A stretch of 64,000 nt of DNA, taken from positions 310,001 through 374,000 of the forward strand of contig CAJNDT010004035.1 in the NCBI GenBank assembly GCA_905221615.1. Direction: 5' to 3'. Shown one piece after another: positions 41,886 through 52,052 of the stretch. Under the pieces are notes generated by a model that had not been told where the DNA came from, did not search any database, and worked only from the letters and a program-made list of their open reading frames with translations. This DNA is from Symbiodinium sp. CCMP2592. Lineage: Eukaryota > Sar > Dinophyceae > Suessiales > Symbiodiniaceae. Position 1 is the stretch's first letter. Every line of letters starts with the position of its first letter. The position numbers were made by a program, and so were the translations under genes.

Positions 41886-42070
41886 AGCCTCAACCTTGAA
41901 ACACGATTTGTAGGCACCCTGTGTGCAGGCGGAAAAGAGCTTAAAACAAAACTATTAAGAAAGCCTTGATCGTAAATATCCTAGATCATCGGTTCCAAAG
42001 CACACAGCTCTACTGCAACCAGGGTCTCTAAACTCATCTTCCCAGGGAGTCCACCATCCCTTGAGGATCC

Positions 42071-42180
42071 TACGGTTGATGATATAAATTATGCATTACC
42101 TTAATATAAGGACCCTAAACTATGGGAATTATGGCATATTCCTTATTATGGGTCATGCAGGATTTATATCATCAACAGTA
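42071..42180. mobile_element. C-family element
   Basis: TACGGTTGATGATATAAAT and ATTTATATCATCAACAGTA. Confidence 0.9.
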
Positions 42181-42319
42181 TTACATGCCTTAGGGCTTTA
42201 GAGCTTAGGGGTTTAGGTTTTGGGGTTCGGGGCTTAATAGCGGTCGCGGCGGCTTAAATTGAAGTCCTGCTGAAGGCGTCCTAGGCTCTTGAGGCTTGAG
42301 GTTCCTGTGTTACTTTTCT

Positions 42320-42452
42320 CATAGGGATCCTTAGGGGTGTGGGGGGGAGGGGTGTAGGGGACTATACTTCCTTAAATAGGCCTTATTAGTCCTTATTATG
42401 GGCCTTAAGGCCCCCTACCCCCCCTCCCCCTACACCCCTAAGGATCCCTATG
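42320..42452. mobile_element. K-family element
   Basis: CATAGGGATCCTTAGGGGTG and complement; second copy 63291-63430. Confidence 0.9.
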
Positions 42453-42495
42453 ATTTTCAACCCTCATCTCCTCACAAAACGTGGTCTCCCCACTA

Positions 42496-42606
42496 CTGGG
42501 TTCTTGTTAAGGAACTTAATTTAAGTTACCATAATAGGGATCTATCGTAAATAATAGGGTTTCCTTATTATGGTAACTTAAGTTAAGTTCCTTAACAAGA
42601 ACCCAG
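42496..42606. mobile_element. L-family element
   Basis: CTGGGTTCTTGTTAAGGAAC and GTTCCTTAACAAGAACCCAG; near-perfect hairpin. Half copy near 13128. Confidence 0.9.
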
Positions 42607-43029
42607 ACTATCACCCTTTTCCCCTTTTCTGTCGGTGTCTCTTTGTTAACACCGAATACTTACAAGGCAAAAGGGCGCCCTTACACAAAAAGGGGCTACT
42701 GGGAAACGGAGAAACGTAGTTCTACTGTTACTCTGGGGTCCCTAAGCCCTAAACCCTAAATCCCTATAGATCCCTTAAAGGAACCCTTTTAATATATACC
42801 CTTGTTACAGTTGGCTTGGGGTTTAGGGGTTCTCGTGGCCTCGTTCGACGAAGCTTCTTCGACTATAGACCTGGTCATTATGATTGTTTTTAGTACTGCG
42901 AGTAGCATTGTTGCTAATGTTGTTATTGCCTTTGTTATGACCAGTGCTGTTATTGCTATTGTTATTATGATTGCCATCCGTGCAGTACTATTTCATCTTA
43001 GTATGCCCTTGAACCCCTTATACTAGGTA

Positions 43030-43158
43030 GGCGACATGGGCTTGCGGCTGACGTTGGCATGGAGTTCGCGTAGTCACTCAACACCGCTGCGACGTAGCTC
43101 ACTCATTCTCAGCTTCCACAGCTTCGACCAGCGGGAAAAGTCCGAACCAAGTTTCCCA
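43030..43158 (+). CDS. putative exon ending at a B half-element
   Basis: M-G-L-R-L-T-L-A-W-S-S-R-S-H-S and S-F-D-Q-R-E-K-S-E-P-S-F-P-E. Stop-free. Confidence 0.55.
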
Positions 43159-43396
43159 GAGACTCCAAAACCGCATGATTTCAGGGACAGCTACCTGCTT
43201 TTAAAGACTCCAAACCGGCAACCCCAAACCCTTCATTCGGGAAGATACCTTAAACTCCCCTGACCCCTAAATTTATTGATCCATCCCCTACCGGCTGAAC
43301 CTGCCCCCGAACCCTAAGCACACCCCAAATGCTACACGAAACCCTAAATGCTTCACGTTGAACCCCATTCGATTGTATCACTACGTAAGTATGCAG

Positions 43397-43555
43397 TTTG
43401 GGATTCTTTTCGCAATTATTTAGACACGTTGCTCGCATACCATCTACATCTACAGGGACTGCTACAGCCAGGAATTCGATGTTGGTCCGCAAGCCCCGCC
43501 ACCCTCCTGAACAGCCCCTTCATGTAGGAGCCCGAATATTTAGGAGTGCCAAGCA
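43397..43555 (+). CDS. putative exon
   Basis: GTATGCAG acceptor, GTATGC donor. F-F-S-Q-L-F-R-H-V-A-R-I-P-S and M-L-V-R-K-P-R-H-P-P-E-Q. Confidence 0.55.
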
Positions 43556-44147
43556 GTATGCTTTAAAAGCCCCATTTTATTGTTAAGCTAATGCCTTCAT
43601 AGCTACCGCATAAATCCCACAACCTTCTACGCAATCCCACAAAGCCCTGTAGTATAGAAGCCCTATTCTAGCTGCGAAGGGGGGGTTAACAGAAAGCCCC
43701 GCCAAAAAAAAAAAAAATGCAAGTCCCGAAACCCTAGACCAGATTGGGGACTCCAGAGTCCAGTAGTTCTGCTGAGCATGGCCGACCCTTTCGTCAATAA
43801 ATCGGGACATGACTCTAATATGGACTATGGAGTTCAAGAATATGTTATGGCACACTTCTAATCAAGAAAAAGAGTGTGCATTTCTCCTTTTGATGCGGAA
43901 ACTTAACGAAGCCGCCAGCTCTTGAACCAAAACCCTGCAGGGTTCAGGGTTTGGGATTTGGGGTTTAGGGTTCATGGTTTCGGGTGTGCGATTTGGGGTT
44001 TAGGGTTCAGGGTTTCGGGTGCAAGGTTTTGTGTTTAGGGTTTGGGGATTAAGGTTAGGAGACTTGGGGTGTTTAGGTTTACCCCAACCCATAACCCTAC
44101 ACCATGAGACCTCCACCCTGAACCCCCGCTGAGGCTGTATCACCCAG

Positions 44148-44223
44148 ATCGTCTGAAGAGCTCTGGAGGAGTCCTCAGCAAGGCGCGTCTTGCCCAGAGA
44201 CTAGAGAAACGAGAGGCCATACT
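44148..44223 (+). CDS. putative exon
   Basis: CACCCAG acceptor, GTAGGG donor. R-L-K-S-S-G-G-V-L-S-K-A-R-L-A-Q-R-L-E-K then R-E-A. C-rich before, G-rich after. Confidence 0.75.
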
Positions 44224-44607
44224 GTAGGGTTTTAGGGCTCAGGGTTTTGGCCATGCCTTAGGGTTTAGGCTTTAGGCCAGGGTTTAGTAAGGGTTCAGGG
44301 TTTAGATTCAGGGTTTCTTGCCATGCTTTGGCTTTATCTTGAAGCGTTGAAGGATTTCTAATCTTCGTCACATGCACATACTCTCAATGACATGTCCGAA
44401 ACACGCTTATTGTCGGGTATGGGGTTAGGTTGAGAGGCTTGCTTTTTTGTGGTTTGGGGGTTCCTGATGTACAGAAAGCCTATGTACTTCACAACACTTA
44501 AACCCTGAGCAACTCATATAGATTGCCAACAGAAAGCTTATCGACGTCACATAAAACCCTATAAAATCTCCAAACCCTGAACCCTGTAAAACCTTCGAGA
44601 GCCCAAG

Positions 44608-44705
44608 TATTCTGTGGAGGCGGCTGCCCAACGAAGCCACGAGCAGCGCATGGCCTTGCTGAATGCTGCGCATCGTGTGCTCTCGGATCAGAGGCAAAAC
44701 CTGGA
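44608..44705 (+). CDS. putative helical exon
   Basis: GCCCAAG acceptor, GTAGGG donor. Y-S-V-E-A-A-A-Q-R-S-H-E-Q-R-M-A-L-L-N-A then H-R-V-L-S-D-Q-R-Q-N. Flanked C-rich then G-rich. Confidence 0.8.
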
Positions 44706-44884
44706 GTAGGGGTTTGGGGTTTGAAGTCTAAGTTTTCAGTGCTTACAGGGATTAGATGAGGAATTAGGGTTTTGGGGTTACGGTTCAGGTGTTTAAGTGT
44801 TCAGGGCTTCAGGGTTCTTGGTTTAGCACCTAGAGCCTGGAGAAGGGTATAGGCTCCAAGGTTTGGGGGTTAGGGAATTTTGAG

Positions 44885-44945
44885 GAACAGGAAAGAAAGC
44901 TTCTAGAAGTCTTTACAAGGGTGCTTAGAACAGCAGCGGTGACAA
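44885..44945 (+). CDS. putative exon
   Basis: E-Q-E-R-K-L-L-E-V-F-T-R-V-L-R-T-A-A-V; runs into (ACA)n at 44941-44966. Confidence 0.6.
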
Positions 44946-45091
44946 CAACAACAACAACAACAACAATAATTATCGCAATGATGGTCAGAACACTGCGTCA
45001 CAAAGGCATACATACTGTTGAGAGTTGAGACTGCTTGGAAATCTGGTTGTGTGAACAAACGACGGCAATAACAACAGCGGCAATTTTGCAG

Positions 45092-45172
45092 AGGCTACGC
45101 CTGGCGTACGATAAGACGCTGCCTGAGCCTGACGGCGTGCGTCCCCCAGCATTAGCATGTCTGGGTTCTGGG
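45092..45172 (+). CDS. putative exon before a Q element
   Basis: TTTTGCAG acceptor. R-L-R-L-A-Y-D-K-T-L-P-E-P-D-G-V-R-P-P-A. Confidence 0.65.
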
Positions 45173-45290
45173 GCACAACTTAAAGATACATCATCCAGGC
45201 TGTTCTGTGGTACACTTTTTTACTTTCAGGTTTCTGGGTTCCTATTATAAAACAGGAAGCCTAAAAAAGTATAGACTTTTTCCCAGTGGG
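45173..45290. mobile_element. Q-family repeat
   Basis: Shares GCACAACTTAAAGATACAT and the right end with 50117-50245. Confidence 0.75.
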
Positions 45291-45554
45291 TTACTATCGG
45301 CCCCTGAAACCTGAACCCTAGGCTCTCAAGCTTCAGTGTTTGTGTGCCAAGCTTGGAATTCAGGCGTTGCAGGTCCACCCTCACATTTTCTGAGTCTCCG
45401 GCTTCTGCTCCGGTGCCTTAAGCTGCATCCTAATTAAAGACGTAGTCCTACGATCGGGGCTGAAATAATACCTATACTATTGTAGGGGTTCCTGAGTATA
45501 TGTCTAGTATCATGGGCCCCAAATCCCTATTGCAATAGTCAAAGCTCTTGTAGT

Positions 45555-45803
45555 AGCAACCCAGCTCCCGCTGCCCAGGCAGACGAAGTCGACTTCGCCA
45601 CTCTGACTTGTCCTTGAATGCCCAGCGTTTCTGGAGTATCTTCGGTATTTCCCAATGAGAATGATGTGGCTAGAAGGACTTGTGGTAAGACGACGAAAGC
45701 AAGCCCTAAAATCCACTGCAGATCACGACGCAAGGCCAAAGTCCCAGAGCCAGGCCGCAACCGAGGGTACGAAGACGACCATGAAATATCCAGGCCCCGA
45801 TAG
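45555..45803 (+). CDS. putative exon with in-frame TGA
   Basis: S-N-P-A-P-A-A-Q-A-D-E-V-D-F-A-T-L-T-C-P, TGA at 45615, then M-P-S-V-S-G and N-E-N-D-V-A-R-R and Y-E-D-D-H-E-I-S-R-P-R in the same frame. Confidence 0.7.
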
Positions 45804-45839
45804 TCCTGTCCTATTGATGCCAGTTCCTAAACCCGAAAC

Positions 45840-45958
45840 TCTAAACCTAAACCCGAGGACCTAAGGTCCAAAAACCCTAACCCCTAAACCCTTCGACCCT
45901 AAACCCCCAAACCCCTAAACCCCTAAACCCCCAAACCCCTAAAACCCCAAACCCTGGA
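45840..45958. repeat. CCCTAAA array
   Basis: C-rich telomere-like units before the next exon. Confidence 0.9.
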
Positions 45959-45974
45959 CCGTGGCAGGCACCAG

Positions 45975-46016
45975 GCCGTAGTAGCGAGAAAGCAGAGGAG
46001 ATCTCCGGACTTCAAT
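45975..46016 (+). CDS. short exon
   Basis: CACCAG acceptor, GTTGAG donor, 42 nt. Phase 0 reads A-V-V-A-R-K-Q-R-R-S-P-D-F-N; another frame S-S-E-K-A-E-E-I-S-G. Confidence 0.6.
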
Positions 46017-46190
46017 GTTGAGTCCTTCGTTTCTGAAGGGATTAGGGTTTAGGGTTTAGGGTTGAATCCTTCGTTTCTGACGGGACTAGGGATTAGGGTT
46101 TAGGGTTGAGTCCTTCGTTTTTGAAGGATGCTTTAGGGATTTTGGCTTAAGGTTTAGTTTGTCGGGTTGAATCCTTCGTTCTGAAGGGGG
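46017..46190. repeat. minisatellite repeating the exon-intron border
   Basis: Four units starting GTTGAGTCCTTCGTTTCTGA or a variant (46017, 46061, 46105 and about 46165), separated by TTTAGGG motifs. Confidence 0.8.
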
Positions 46191-46456
46191 TGAATACAGA
46201 GTTTTCGGTTTGGGGTTTATGGTTTGGGACCAAACCCCCAAAGAGACCCAATCCTGAACCCTAAAGACCCGTCACTTGAATCCCCAGACCCTAAAGCCAA
46301 ACCTCCGAGCACCCAAAGCTGCCAAACCCCTGAACTCCTAAACCAAAACCCCTAAACCCCTGAACCCAAGATCCTGAGCCCCTAAACCCCTAAACTCCTA
46401 CACCCAGAACCCTCAAATCTCTACACCCAAAAACCCCGCACCGCAAACCCCAAAAG

Positions 46457-46512
46457 GAGCAGTTCGATTTCGATTTCCTTGGCTCGGATCGGCATGGCCC
46501 TCGGAATTCCAG
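46457..46512 (+). CDS. short exon
   Basis: E-Q-F-D-F-D-F-L-G-S-D-R-H-G-P-R-N-S; C-rich before, G-rich after. Confidence 0.7.
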
Positions 46513-46608
46513 GGTTTAGGGTTCAGGGTTTCGGATTTAGGATGTACAGGGCTTAGGGTTTAGGGAGGGGTTTTACATCCTTGTCCGTTATATACTTAGA
46601 GCTCCGAG

Positions 46609-46746
46609 ACCCCAGACAAATACTCAGGCTTTACTGCCGGCCTTGCCGGAAGGGGGGGCCAGGTGGTAAAGCCTGATTCATTTGCGGAGCTCAAATTGCT
46701 GGGCGTTTTGTAACCGACAAAATCGGGGGTCCGGGTGGCTATTCGG
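46609..46746 (+). CDS. exon with in-frame TAA
   Basis: 46 codons, phase 0 at both ends, GTGAGC donor. D-K-Y-S-G-F-T-A-G-L-A-G-R-G-G-Q-V-V-K-P, D-S-F-A-E-L-K-L-L-G-V-L, TAA (46711), P-T-K-S-G-V-R-V-A-I-R. Confidence 0.8.
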
Positions 46747-47023
46747 GTGAGCATGTGATGCTTATACGGTCCTCGGTTCTCGGACTCGTGGGGTCTAGAG
46801 TCTAGAGTCTAAATAAGTTCCAATACTATTTTGGGGGTTCCTTGCTCTACATATAGTGTGAAGGGCCCCAAAAACCCTGTTCGAATCATTAGGACCGCTA
46901 TTATATAGAGCCCACTAAAATTCCCATTATAGTAGCCCAGCCCCTATAGACCCCTTCGAAGGAGCCCTATTCTAATTAAGTAAGGCCCCTTTTGTTACCG
47001 TACCCTTATAGTAACCCTTCTAG

Positions 47024-47115
47024 CGAGGCCCTTTCGAGTTGCCCTCGGGCGCGCAGCGCGAGCGGCCAAAGCCTGCGGCAGTTGGGCTCCTAGTGGAGAC
47101 ATGGTTTACTCGAAA
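47024..47115 (+). CDS. putative exon
   Basis: CTTCTAG acceptor, GTAGGC donor. F-E-L-P-S-G-A-Q-R-E-R-P-K-P-A-A-V-G-L-L then V-E-T-W-F-T-R. Confidence 0.7.
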
Positions 47116-47130
47116 GTAGGCTTTAGGGTT

Positions 47131-47251
47131 TACAGTAAACCCCATAAAGTTAGAAACGGGATGAAGGCCAAGTAGTGCTGGGATTCCCCATACATTACTC
47201 TTACATAAGGACTGAGGCTATTGGGTTTCCAACTGTTGGGCTTCTATTGTA
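47131..47251. mobile_element. F-family element
   Basis: TACAGTAAACCCCATAAAGT; right end CTTCTATTGTA. Confidence 0.85.
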
Positions 47252-47628
47252 AAGTAGGGTTTAGGGGTATCGATTTTGGATATTTTTAATTTCCGTTATT
47301 GTTCAATATACACCCCTAGTAATAATAAATTTTGGGTGGCTTGCTAGTACATGATTTTATCTTGGGATGGAGTAAGCAATGTAGACCTCTGATGAATGAA
47401 CCCTTTCTCATTCAGAGCCTGAAGATTGATTAGGATCGCTATTCAGAAAGAGAGGGTCTATCAACTAGGGTCTGCATTGTAAGTAATTCAGAAATAGAGC
47501 TGTCGGTACTTTGTTAGCTGGGTTATCCTACATAGCTTTTTTTCCCTTTCTAGCCTGCTCACTCACTCGCTGATCGTAGGGTTTAGGGATTAGGGGCTTT
47601 TGAGATTCGGATTGTGTTTCAAAAGCAG

Positions 47629-47679
47629 GTGGTGTACACAGAGGATTTCAGGATCAAAAGATTGTGCATAGGGTATCAG
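47629..47679 (+). CDS. short exon, chain 1
   Basis: AAAGCAG acceptor, CAG|GTAACG donor. V-V-Y-T-E-D-F-R-I-K-R-L-C-I-G-Y-Q; phase 0 at both ends. Confidence 0.7.
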
Positions 47680-47705
47680 GTAACGTATTGTGGATCTGCA
47701 TCCTG

Positions 47706-47841
47706 TACTTGGAGGGTCGGGGGACTTACTAAGTAGTTAGTTTGGAGAGTTATAAGTACCATAACCCCAATTAGGATTTCTATTAGGGTACTTATAACTC
47801 TACTTCTTACCTACTTACTAAGTCTCCCGACCCTCCAAGTA
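47706..47841 (+). mobile_element. A-family element, copy 8, in intron 47680-47842
   Basis: TA/TA flanks. The acceptor TAG overlaps the right TA duplication plus the next base. Confidence 0.85.
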
Positions 47842-47842
47842 G

Positions 47843-47978
47843 AGGGTTTCCGAGGATCTTCTCAAGGGTTTTGTCTTGATGGTACAAGGTACTTCAAGGG
47901 CATTTGACTCGAGTACCGAAATACTTGCTGGCCCTCCATGAGCGTCGTCGGCGCATGCCGCGCCTCGGAGTGGCTTCC
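47843..47978 (+). CDS. exon, chain 1, with in-frame TGA
   Basis: R-V-S-E-D-L-L-K-G-F-V-L-M-V-Q-G-T-S-R-A then F-D-S-S-T-E-I-L-A-G-P-P, TGA, A-S-S-A-H. Phase 0 in, phase 1 out. Confidence 0.65.
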
Positions 47979-47981
47979 GTC

Positions 47982-48117
47982 TTCTTGGAGGGTCGCGGGA
48001 CTTAGAAAGTAGGTAATAAGTAGACTTATAAGTACCCTAAAAGGGACCCTAATTGGGGTTATGGTACTTATAAGTCCCTAAAATAACCAGTTACTAAGTC
48101 CCCCGACCCTCCAAGTT
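47982..48117 (+). mobile_element. A-family element, copy 9, making up intron 47979-48122
   Basis: TT/TT flanks. The element is all but 8 bases of the 144-bp GT...TAG interval. An alternative acceptor is CAG ending at 48129. Confidence 0.85.
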
Positions 48118-48122
48118 GCTAG

Positions 48123-48292
48123 GGGACAGGAGTCTGGATTGGATGTCCCACAGCGCAGTTCCGCCAGCCCAACATTCCGGCTGAAGCATGCCAAGAAGAA
48201 GAGTCCAGCAGTATCCTTGTACCCTTTTTGCTTGCGGGTTCCACTATAAGCTAAATACCGGGAAGAGGGGGCACGCAGACTTAATTCAAAAG
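48123..48292 (+). CDS. exon, chain 1, with in-frame TGA
   Basis: Phase 1 entry agrees. D-R-S-L-D-W-M-S-H-S-A-V-P-P-A-Q-H-S-G, TGA, S-M-P-R-R-R-V-Q-Q-Y and T-G-K-R-G-H-A-D-L-I-Q-K. GTAGGT donor. Confidence 0.65.
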
Positions 48293-48639
48293 GTAGGTTA
48301 TGACTCCAGAGTTACAGGTCACAGCCCTTCGAATCCTAGGCGTTTGGATCTAGAGCCCAGGACGTTGAGTTTCCTTCTTAGAGCTTGGAGGTTGCTTCAT
48401 AAGGCTTTAAAGTTGTTGGGCTCAGGGTTTAGGGTGTAGGGTTTGGAGTATAGGGTAAGCTTTCAGTCGGGATTCATACGGGCCTCATATGGCATTTCAG
48501 GGAATAATTCTTGGGATGTAGGAGGTTCGAATCCAGAGCCGCACAAAGAAGGATTGTCAGGAGCCCTGCACACGGTACCCCTTGTGTACAAAAAAGCAAT
48601 CCACATGTTCAGGTCCAGGTGCCCTGACTCATGATCCTA

Positions 48640-49060
48640 GAACCAGCACCCTCGAAAATATTTTACCCGCTTGTGTTGCCTGTTGAAGCCCAATTTTAAC
48701 AAAAACACATGTAAAACCTCGACACAACAAACAGAACTTCAAATGGAGCCGGTTATAGAGCTCCGAAACACAGGCTTCAAAAGATCGCCCAGCTCGTTAA
48801 GGGACACTCCTCGTGCTGTCTGAAGCCCTGTAAGGTCTGCTCTGAGGTCCTTCGAGGGGTCCTTTAACCGTTCCTTCATCGGAACGGATAGGAACCCTTA
48901 ACGGAACTCTTAAAGGAACACCTTGAAAAACTCATTGAAAGGAAAACTTAAGAGTTCCGCACCCTTAGGGGTTCTATAAAGGCTTCCTTTAAGGGTTCTA
49001 TAAAACTGTTCCCGTAAGGGGTCCCTTAAGGGCTCCTTTGAGGGTTCCTTCATTGGGGTC
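48640..49060. other. no gene seen
   Basis: Degenerate GGGTTCCTTTAAGGG-type repeats. Confidence 0.5.
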
Positions 49061-49080
49061 CCTTAAGGCTTCCTCTTGAG

Positions 49081-49146
49081 GTCGGGATGCCGTGCGGAAA
49101 GCCATGGACCAGCTTCGGGGGAAGGAGCCGAACTCCCTCGCACTCC
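49081..49146 (+). CDS. putative exon
   Basis: CTCTTGAG acceptor. R-D-A-V-R-K-A-M-D-Q-L-R-G-K-E-P-N-S-L-A. Confidence 0.7.
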
Positions 49147-49266
49147 CATATCCATCCCTTAAACAAGGGATACCTAGGGTTCCTTTAAGGATTAGGGATC
49201 TATAAGACTTAGGGTTTAGAGGACTCCAATAAAGGAATATACCGTAAATGATAGTAGGAAGTTGGA

Positions 49267-49366
49267 AGGGCCGAAAAAATTATCAATACTATGTTGGGGA
49301 CCCTTATTATGGTTAATCACAGTATGATATACCGCAAAAACCTTGTTCCAATTATTAAGGCCTTTA
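49267..49366. mobile_element. H-family element
   Basis: GGGCCGAAAAAATTATC and AATTATTAAGGCC arms. Confidence 0.7.
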
Positions 49367-49451
49367 TGGTACCCTACTTTGGGGGTTGTTTAGTTGAGTG
49401 TGTATAGGTTCTTACACGTTTGTATAGGGTTAACATACCCCGTAATTACAG

Positions 49452-49524
49452 AATCCACTAACTCATCACATCAATGCCTACGTCAATTTGCTTGGCGGCG
49501 GGTTTTGAATTTTGCTGGAGGGAA
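49452..49524 (+). CDS. exon with in-frame TAA
   Basis: TAATTACAG acceptor, GTGAGT donor. I-H, TAA, L-I-T-S-M-P-T-S-I-C-L-A-A-G-F-E-F-C-W-R then E. Confidence 0.6.
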
Positions 49525-49742
49525 GTGAGTTTGGCTTCAGGGCTCAGGGAATTGTAGGGTTGCTTTGTAGGGCTTTACGAGGGTTTCTGAAGCTTGCATA
49601 GGTCGTTTCTTGAATTATGGGACGCAGGGCTTCAGGATGCAACTTTGGGCCTAGGATTTAGGGTAGGGTTTAGGGTTTAAGGCCTAGGATTTAGGGTAGA
49701 GTTTAGGGTTTTAGGGCTTCGGGTCTACGAGCTTCAGCATCT

Positions 49743-49872
49743 CAAAGGGGACAAGGAGGGACCCTTAATAGGGACCCCTGCCCAATAATTGGCTAAATAA
49801 GGGGTATATAATTGCTATATTAAGGGTATATACCTAGGGGTCCTCATGAAGGGTCCTTCCTTCTACCCTTGG
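49743..49872. mobile_element. D-family element
   Basis: CAAAGGGGACAAGGAGGGAC with diverged right arm. Confidence 0.85.
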
Positions 49873-49945
49873 AGCATCTGTAGAACTCCGAGGCTTGGGG
49901 CGCCCAGGTTCAGGGTTCAGGCTGGTGTGGTAAGATTGAGAATGC

Positions 49946-50050
49946 TACGGTTGATGATATAAATCCTGCATTACCTTAAGGGCCCCAAAATATGGGAATT
50001 ATGGTATATTCCTTACTATGGCTCATGCAGGATTTATATCATCAACAGTA
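49946..50050. mobile_element. C-family element
   Basis: Complete arms. Confidence 0.9.
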
Positions 50051-50116
50051 GTAGGAATACTCATAAAGATATTAATACTACTAATAATAGTGGGAAGAAT
50101 AATAGTAATCGTAAAA

Positions 50117-50245
50117 ATGGCACAACTTAAAGATACATTACCCAGGCTGTTCAGTGGTACACATTTTGACTTTCAGGTTTCTGAGCTCCATTTACAAAAT
50201 TTGACGCCTAAAAAGTATATGCTTTTTCTCAGTGGGTTACTGAAC
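50117..50245. mobile_element. Q-family repeat, copy 2
   Basis: Matches 45173-45290. Confidence 0.75.
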
Positions 50246-50478
50246 AGCCTAGTCTAGGTCCTGATGTTTGTAGATCCTGTCTATGCGCAGTTTCCCTGTC
50301 CTGCGTGATGCCTGCGGAACGCTGGGCATTCATCTTGAACCGAAGCCTCCCCAGAGACTCCAATATCCCTTATTTAAGGAATCCGGTTTAGGGTTTAGGG
50401 TTTAGGGATCTAGCTTAAACCATATTGGGAATTCCCTACTATACATTGACGTCTATTCTTTCGTTGGGTATATGGGAG

Positions 50479-50671
50479 CCTTTTTCGTGATGCCCAGGAT
50501 GAGCTTTAGGCGACCCCAAATCCCCAAAGAAGCTCCCCCGAAGCGCAGGAGAGGATAGCTCTGGCGGACAAGGATGGACAGATTCGGCCATCAGGCGCCT
50601 TGAGGTTGAACTCGGCTTTCTTGATATACATGAAGCCGAGTGAGAATTTGAAGTTGGAAACCTAGCATACC
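50479..50671 (+). CDS. exon with two in-frame TAGs
   Basis: L-F-R-D-A-Q-D-E-L, TAG (50507), A-T-P-N-P-Q-R-S-S-P-E-A-Q-E-R-I-A-L-A-D, K-D-G-Q-I-R-P, M-K-P-S-E-N-L-K-L-E-T, TAG (50663), H-T, GTAGCA donor. Strongly coding on both sides of the first TAG. Confidence 0.8.
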
Positions 50672-50889
50672 GTAGCAGATGTTTCACGGCGCCCATTTTG
50701 AGTGATGGCGCCTTGATTTCGAAGATAGTAAACCCTAAACCCTAACCCCTAAACCCTAAACCCTGAACCGTATCTGGTGCCAGAATAGAAAAGTCCACAT
50801 AGGGCTCAGGATGTGGGGCGCTCAGGGCTTGGAGCTCAGGTACTAGGGATCTAAGGTTGCCGACTGCAGGTCGCTAAGAATGTGTGTAC

Positions 50890-50987
50890 TACGGTTGATG
50901 ATATAAATCCTGCATTACCCATAATAGGGAATATACCATAATTCCCATAGTTTAGGGTCCTGAAGGTGATTTATATCATCAACCGTA
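50890..50987. mobile_element. C-family element
   Basis: Complete arms with a slightly shortened right side. Confidence 0.85.
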
Positions 50988-51109
50988 CCACTAATGGTCG
51001 GCCTTTGGTGACTGTCAGTGGGGCTCCTTTGGAAGATCAATCTGAAACCTGAAACCGACATTTCAAAGCCCTGGATCGCAAGACCCGTTCTCTTCAAGCC
51101 TGCATAATG
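50988..51109 (+). CDS. coding stretch with in-frame TGA
   Basis: N-G-R-P-L-V-T-V-S-G-A-P-L-E-D-Q-S-E-T, TGA, N-R-H-F-K-A-L-D-R-K-T-R-S-L-Q-A. Lies between a C and an H element; acceptor unclear. Confidence 0.6.
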
Positions 51110-51193
51110 TAGGGGCCTTTACAGTTAGAATAGGGTTTGGGGGGTAGCTATCATGGGGAACCCCCAAAACCATATTCTAACTGTCTTGGCCTC
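51110..51193. mobile_element. H-family element
   Basis: AGGGGCCTTTACAGTTAGAA and a matching right arm. Confidence 0.7.
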
Positions 51194-51739
51194 TAAGTTC
51201 GCCCTCCAAGGCCTCCTTGTAAAGCCCAGCCTGTATCAAGAAGCCGACACTCTGCAAGCTCCTCTACGAAACCCTGCATTGGACCCTAAACCCTAAACCC
51301 CAAAATTCATAGTTCAAAACAAACCCCAAAATTCAACCCAAAACTAGGTACATGGATCCGACAAGCCTCTTGAGCCCTTCAGACTGCTCAACCTCTTAGA
51401 GACTCTAACCCGGTTGGATTTTGGGACATTTTCCTTATTTGGGTTTATAAGGGACCCTATATCTAAACATTTTTCAGGGTGTTTAAAGGCCAACCCAGCT
51501 AAGCCCACACCATCCTGGACAATATCTGTCCCTTTACCTTTGCAGTAGACACAAACATAGCTAGCCTTTGTAAGGCCCTGTTCAGAGACCTTATAAACCC
51601 CTGGAGCTAAACCCTTTAAACCCCTTCCCTGCCAGGCCCGACATCCAAAACCCTAAACCCTTAATCCCTTCAACCCTAACCCCTTGAACCATCGAGTTTC
51701 ACGTAGTGTATGTCTGTAAAGACAGACTACACCGACCTA

Positions 51740-51950
51740 GCCAGTACACTGTAAAAAAGAACCTTAAACCCTATACACCCTAAACCCTTAAACCCTAAAC
51801 CCTTAAACCCTTAAACCCTAAACCCTTAAACCCTTAAACCCTAAACCCTTAAACCCTAAACCCTTAAACCCTAAACCCTTAAACCCTAAACCCTATACAC
51901 CCTAAACCCTTAAACCCTAAACCCTTAAGCCCTAAACCCTTTAAACCCCT
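51740..51950. repeat. CCCTAAACCCTTAAA array
   Basis: Alternating 7- and 8-mers of the telomere-like unit. Confidence 0.95.
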
Positions 51951-51969
51951 TCCCTGCCAGGCCCGACAT

Positions 51970-52050
51970 CTCCCTTCTCGGGGCTCGGGGAGTGCGCCGA
52001 CCCGGACTGCCGGGCTCATCGCCTGGCCTGGCCTCAGGCCTTTTCTTCTC
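51970..52050 (+). CDS. putative exon before B element
   Basis: L-G-E-C-A-D-P-D-C-R-A-H-R-L-A-W-P-Q-A-F in one frame; the other two are also open. Preceded by C-rich DNA. Confidence 0.45.
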
Positions 52051-52052
52051 GG

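Noticed and set aside
48518-48545. GGTTCGAATCC motif resembling a tRNA T-arm
   Set aside because: No matching acceptor stem, D-arm/A-box or anticodon arm upstream at the right spacing.
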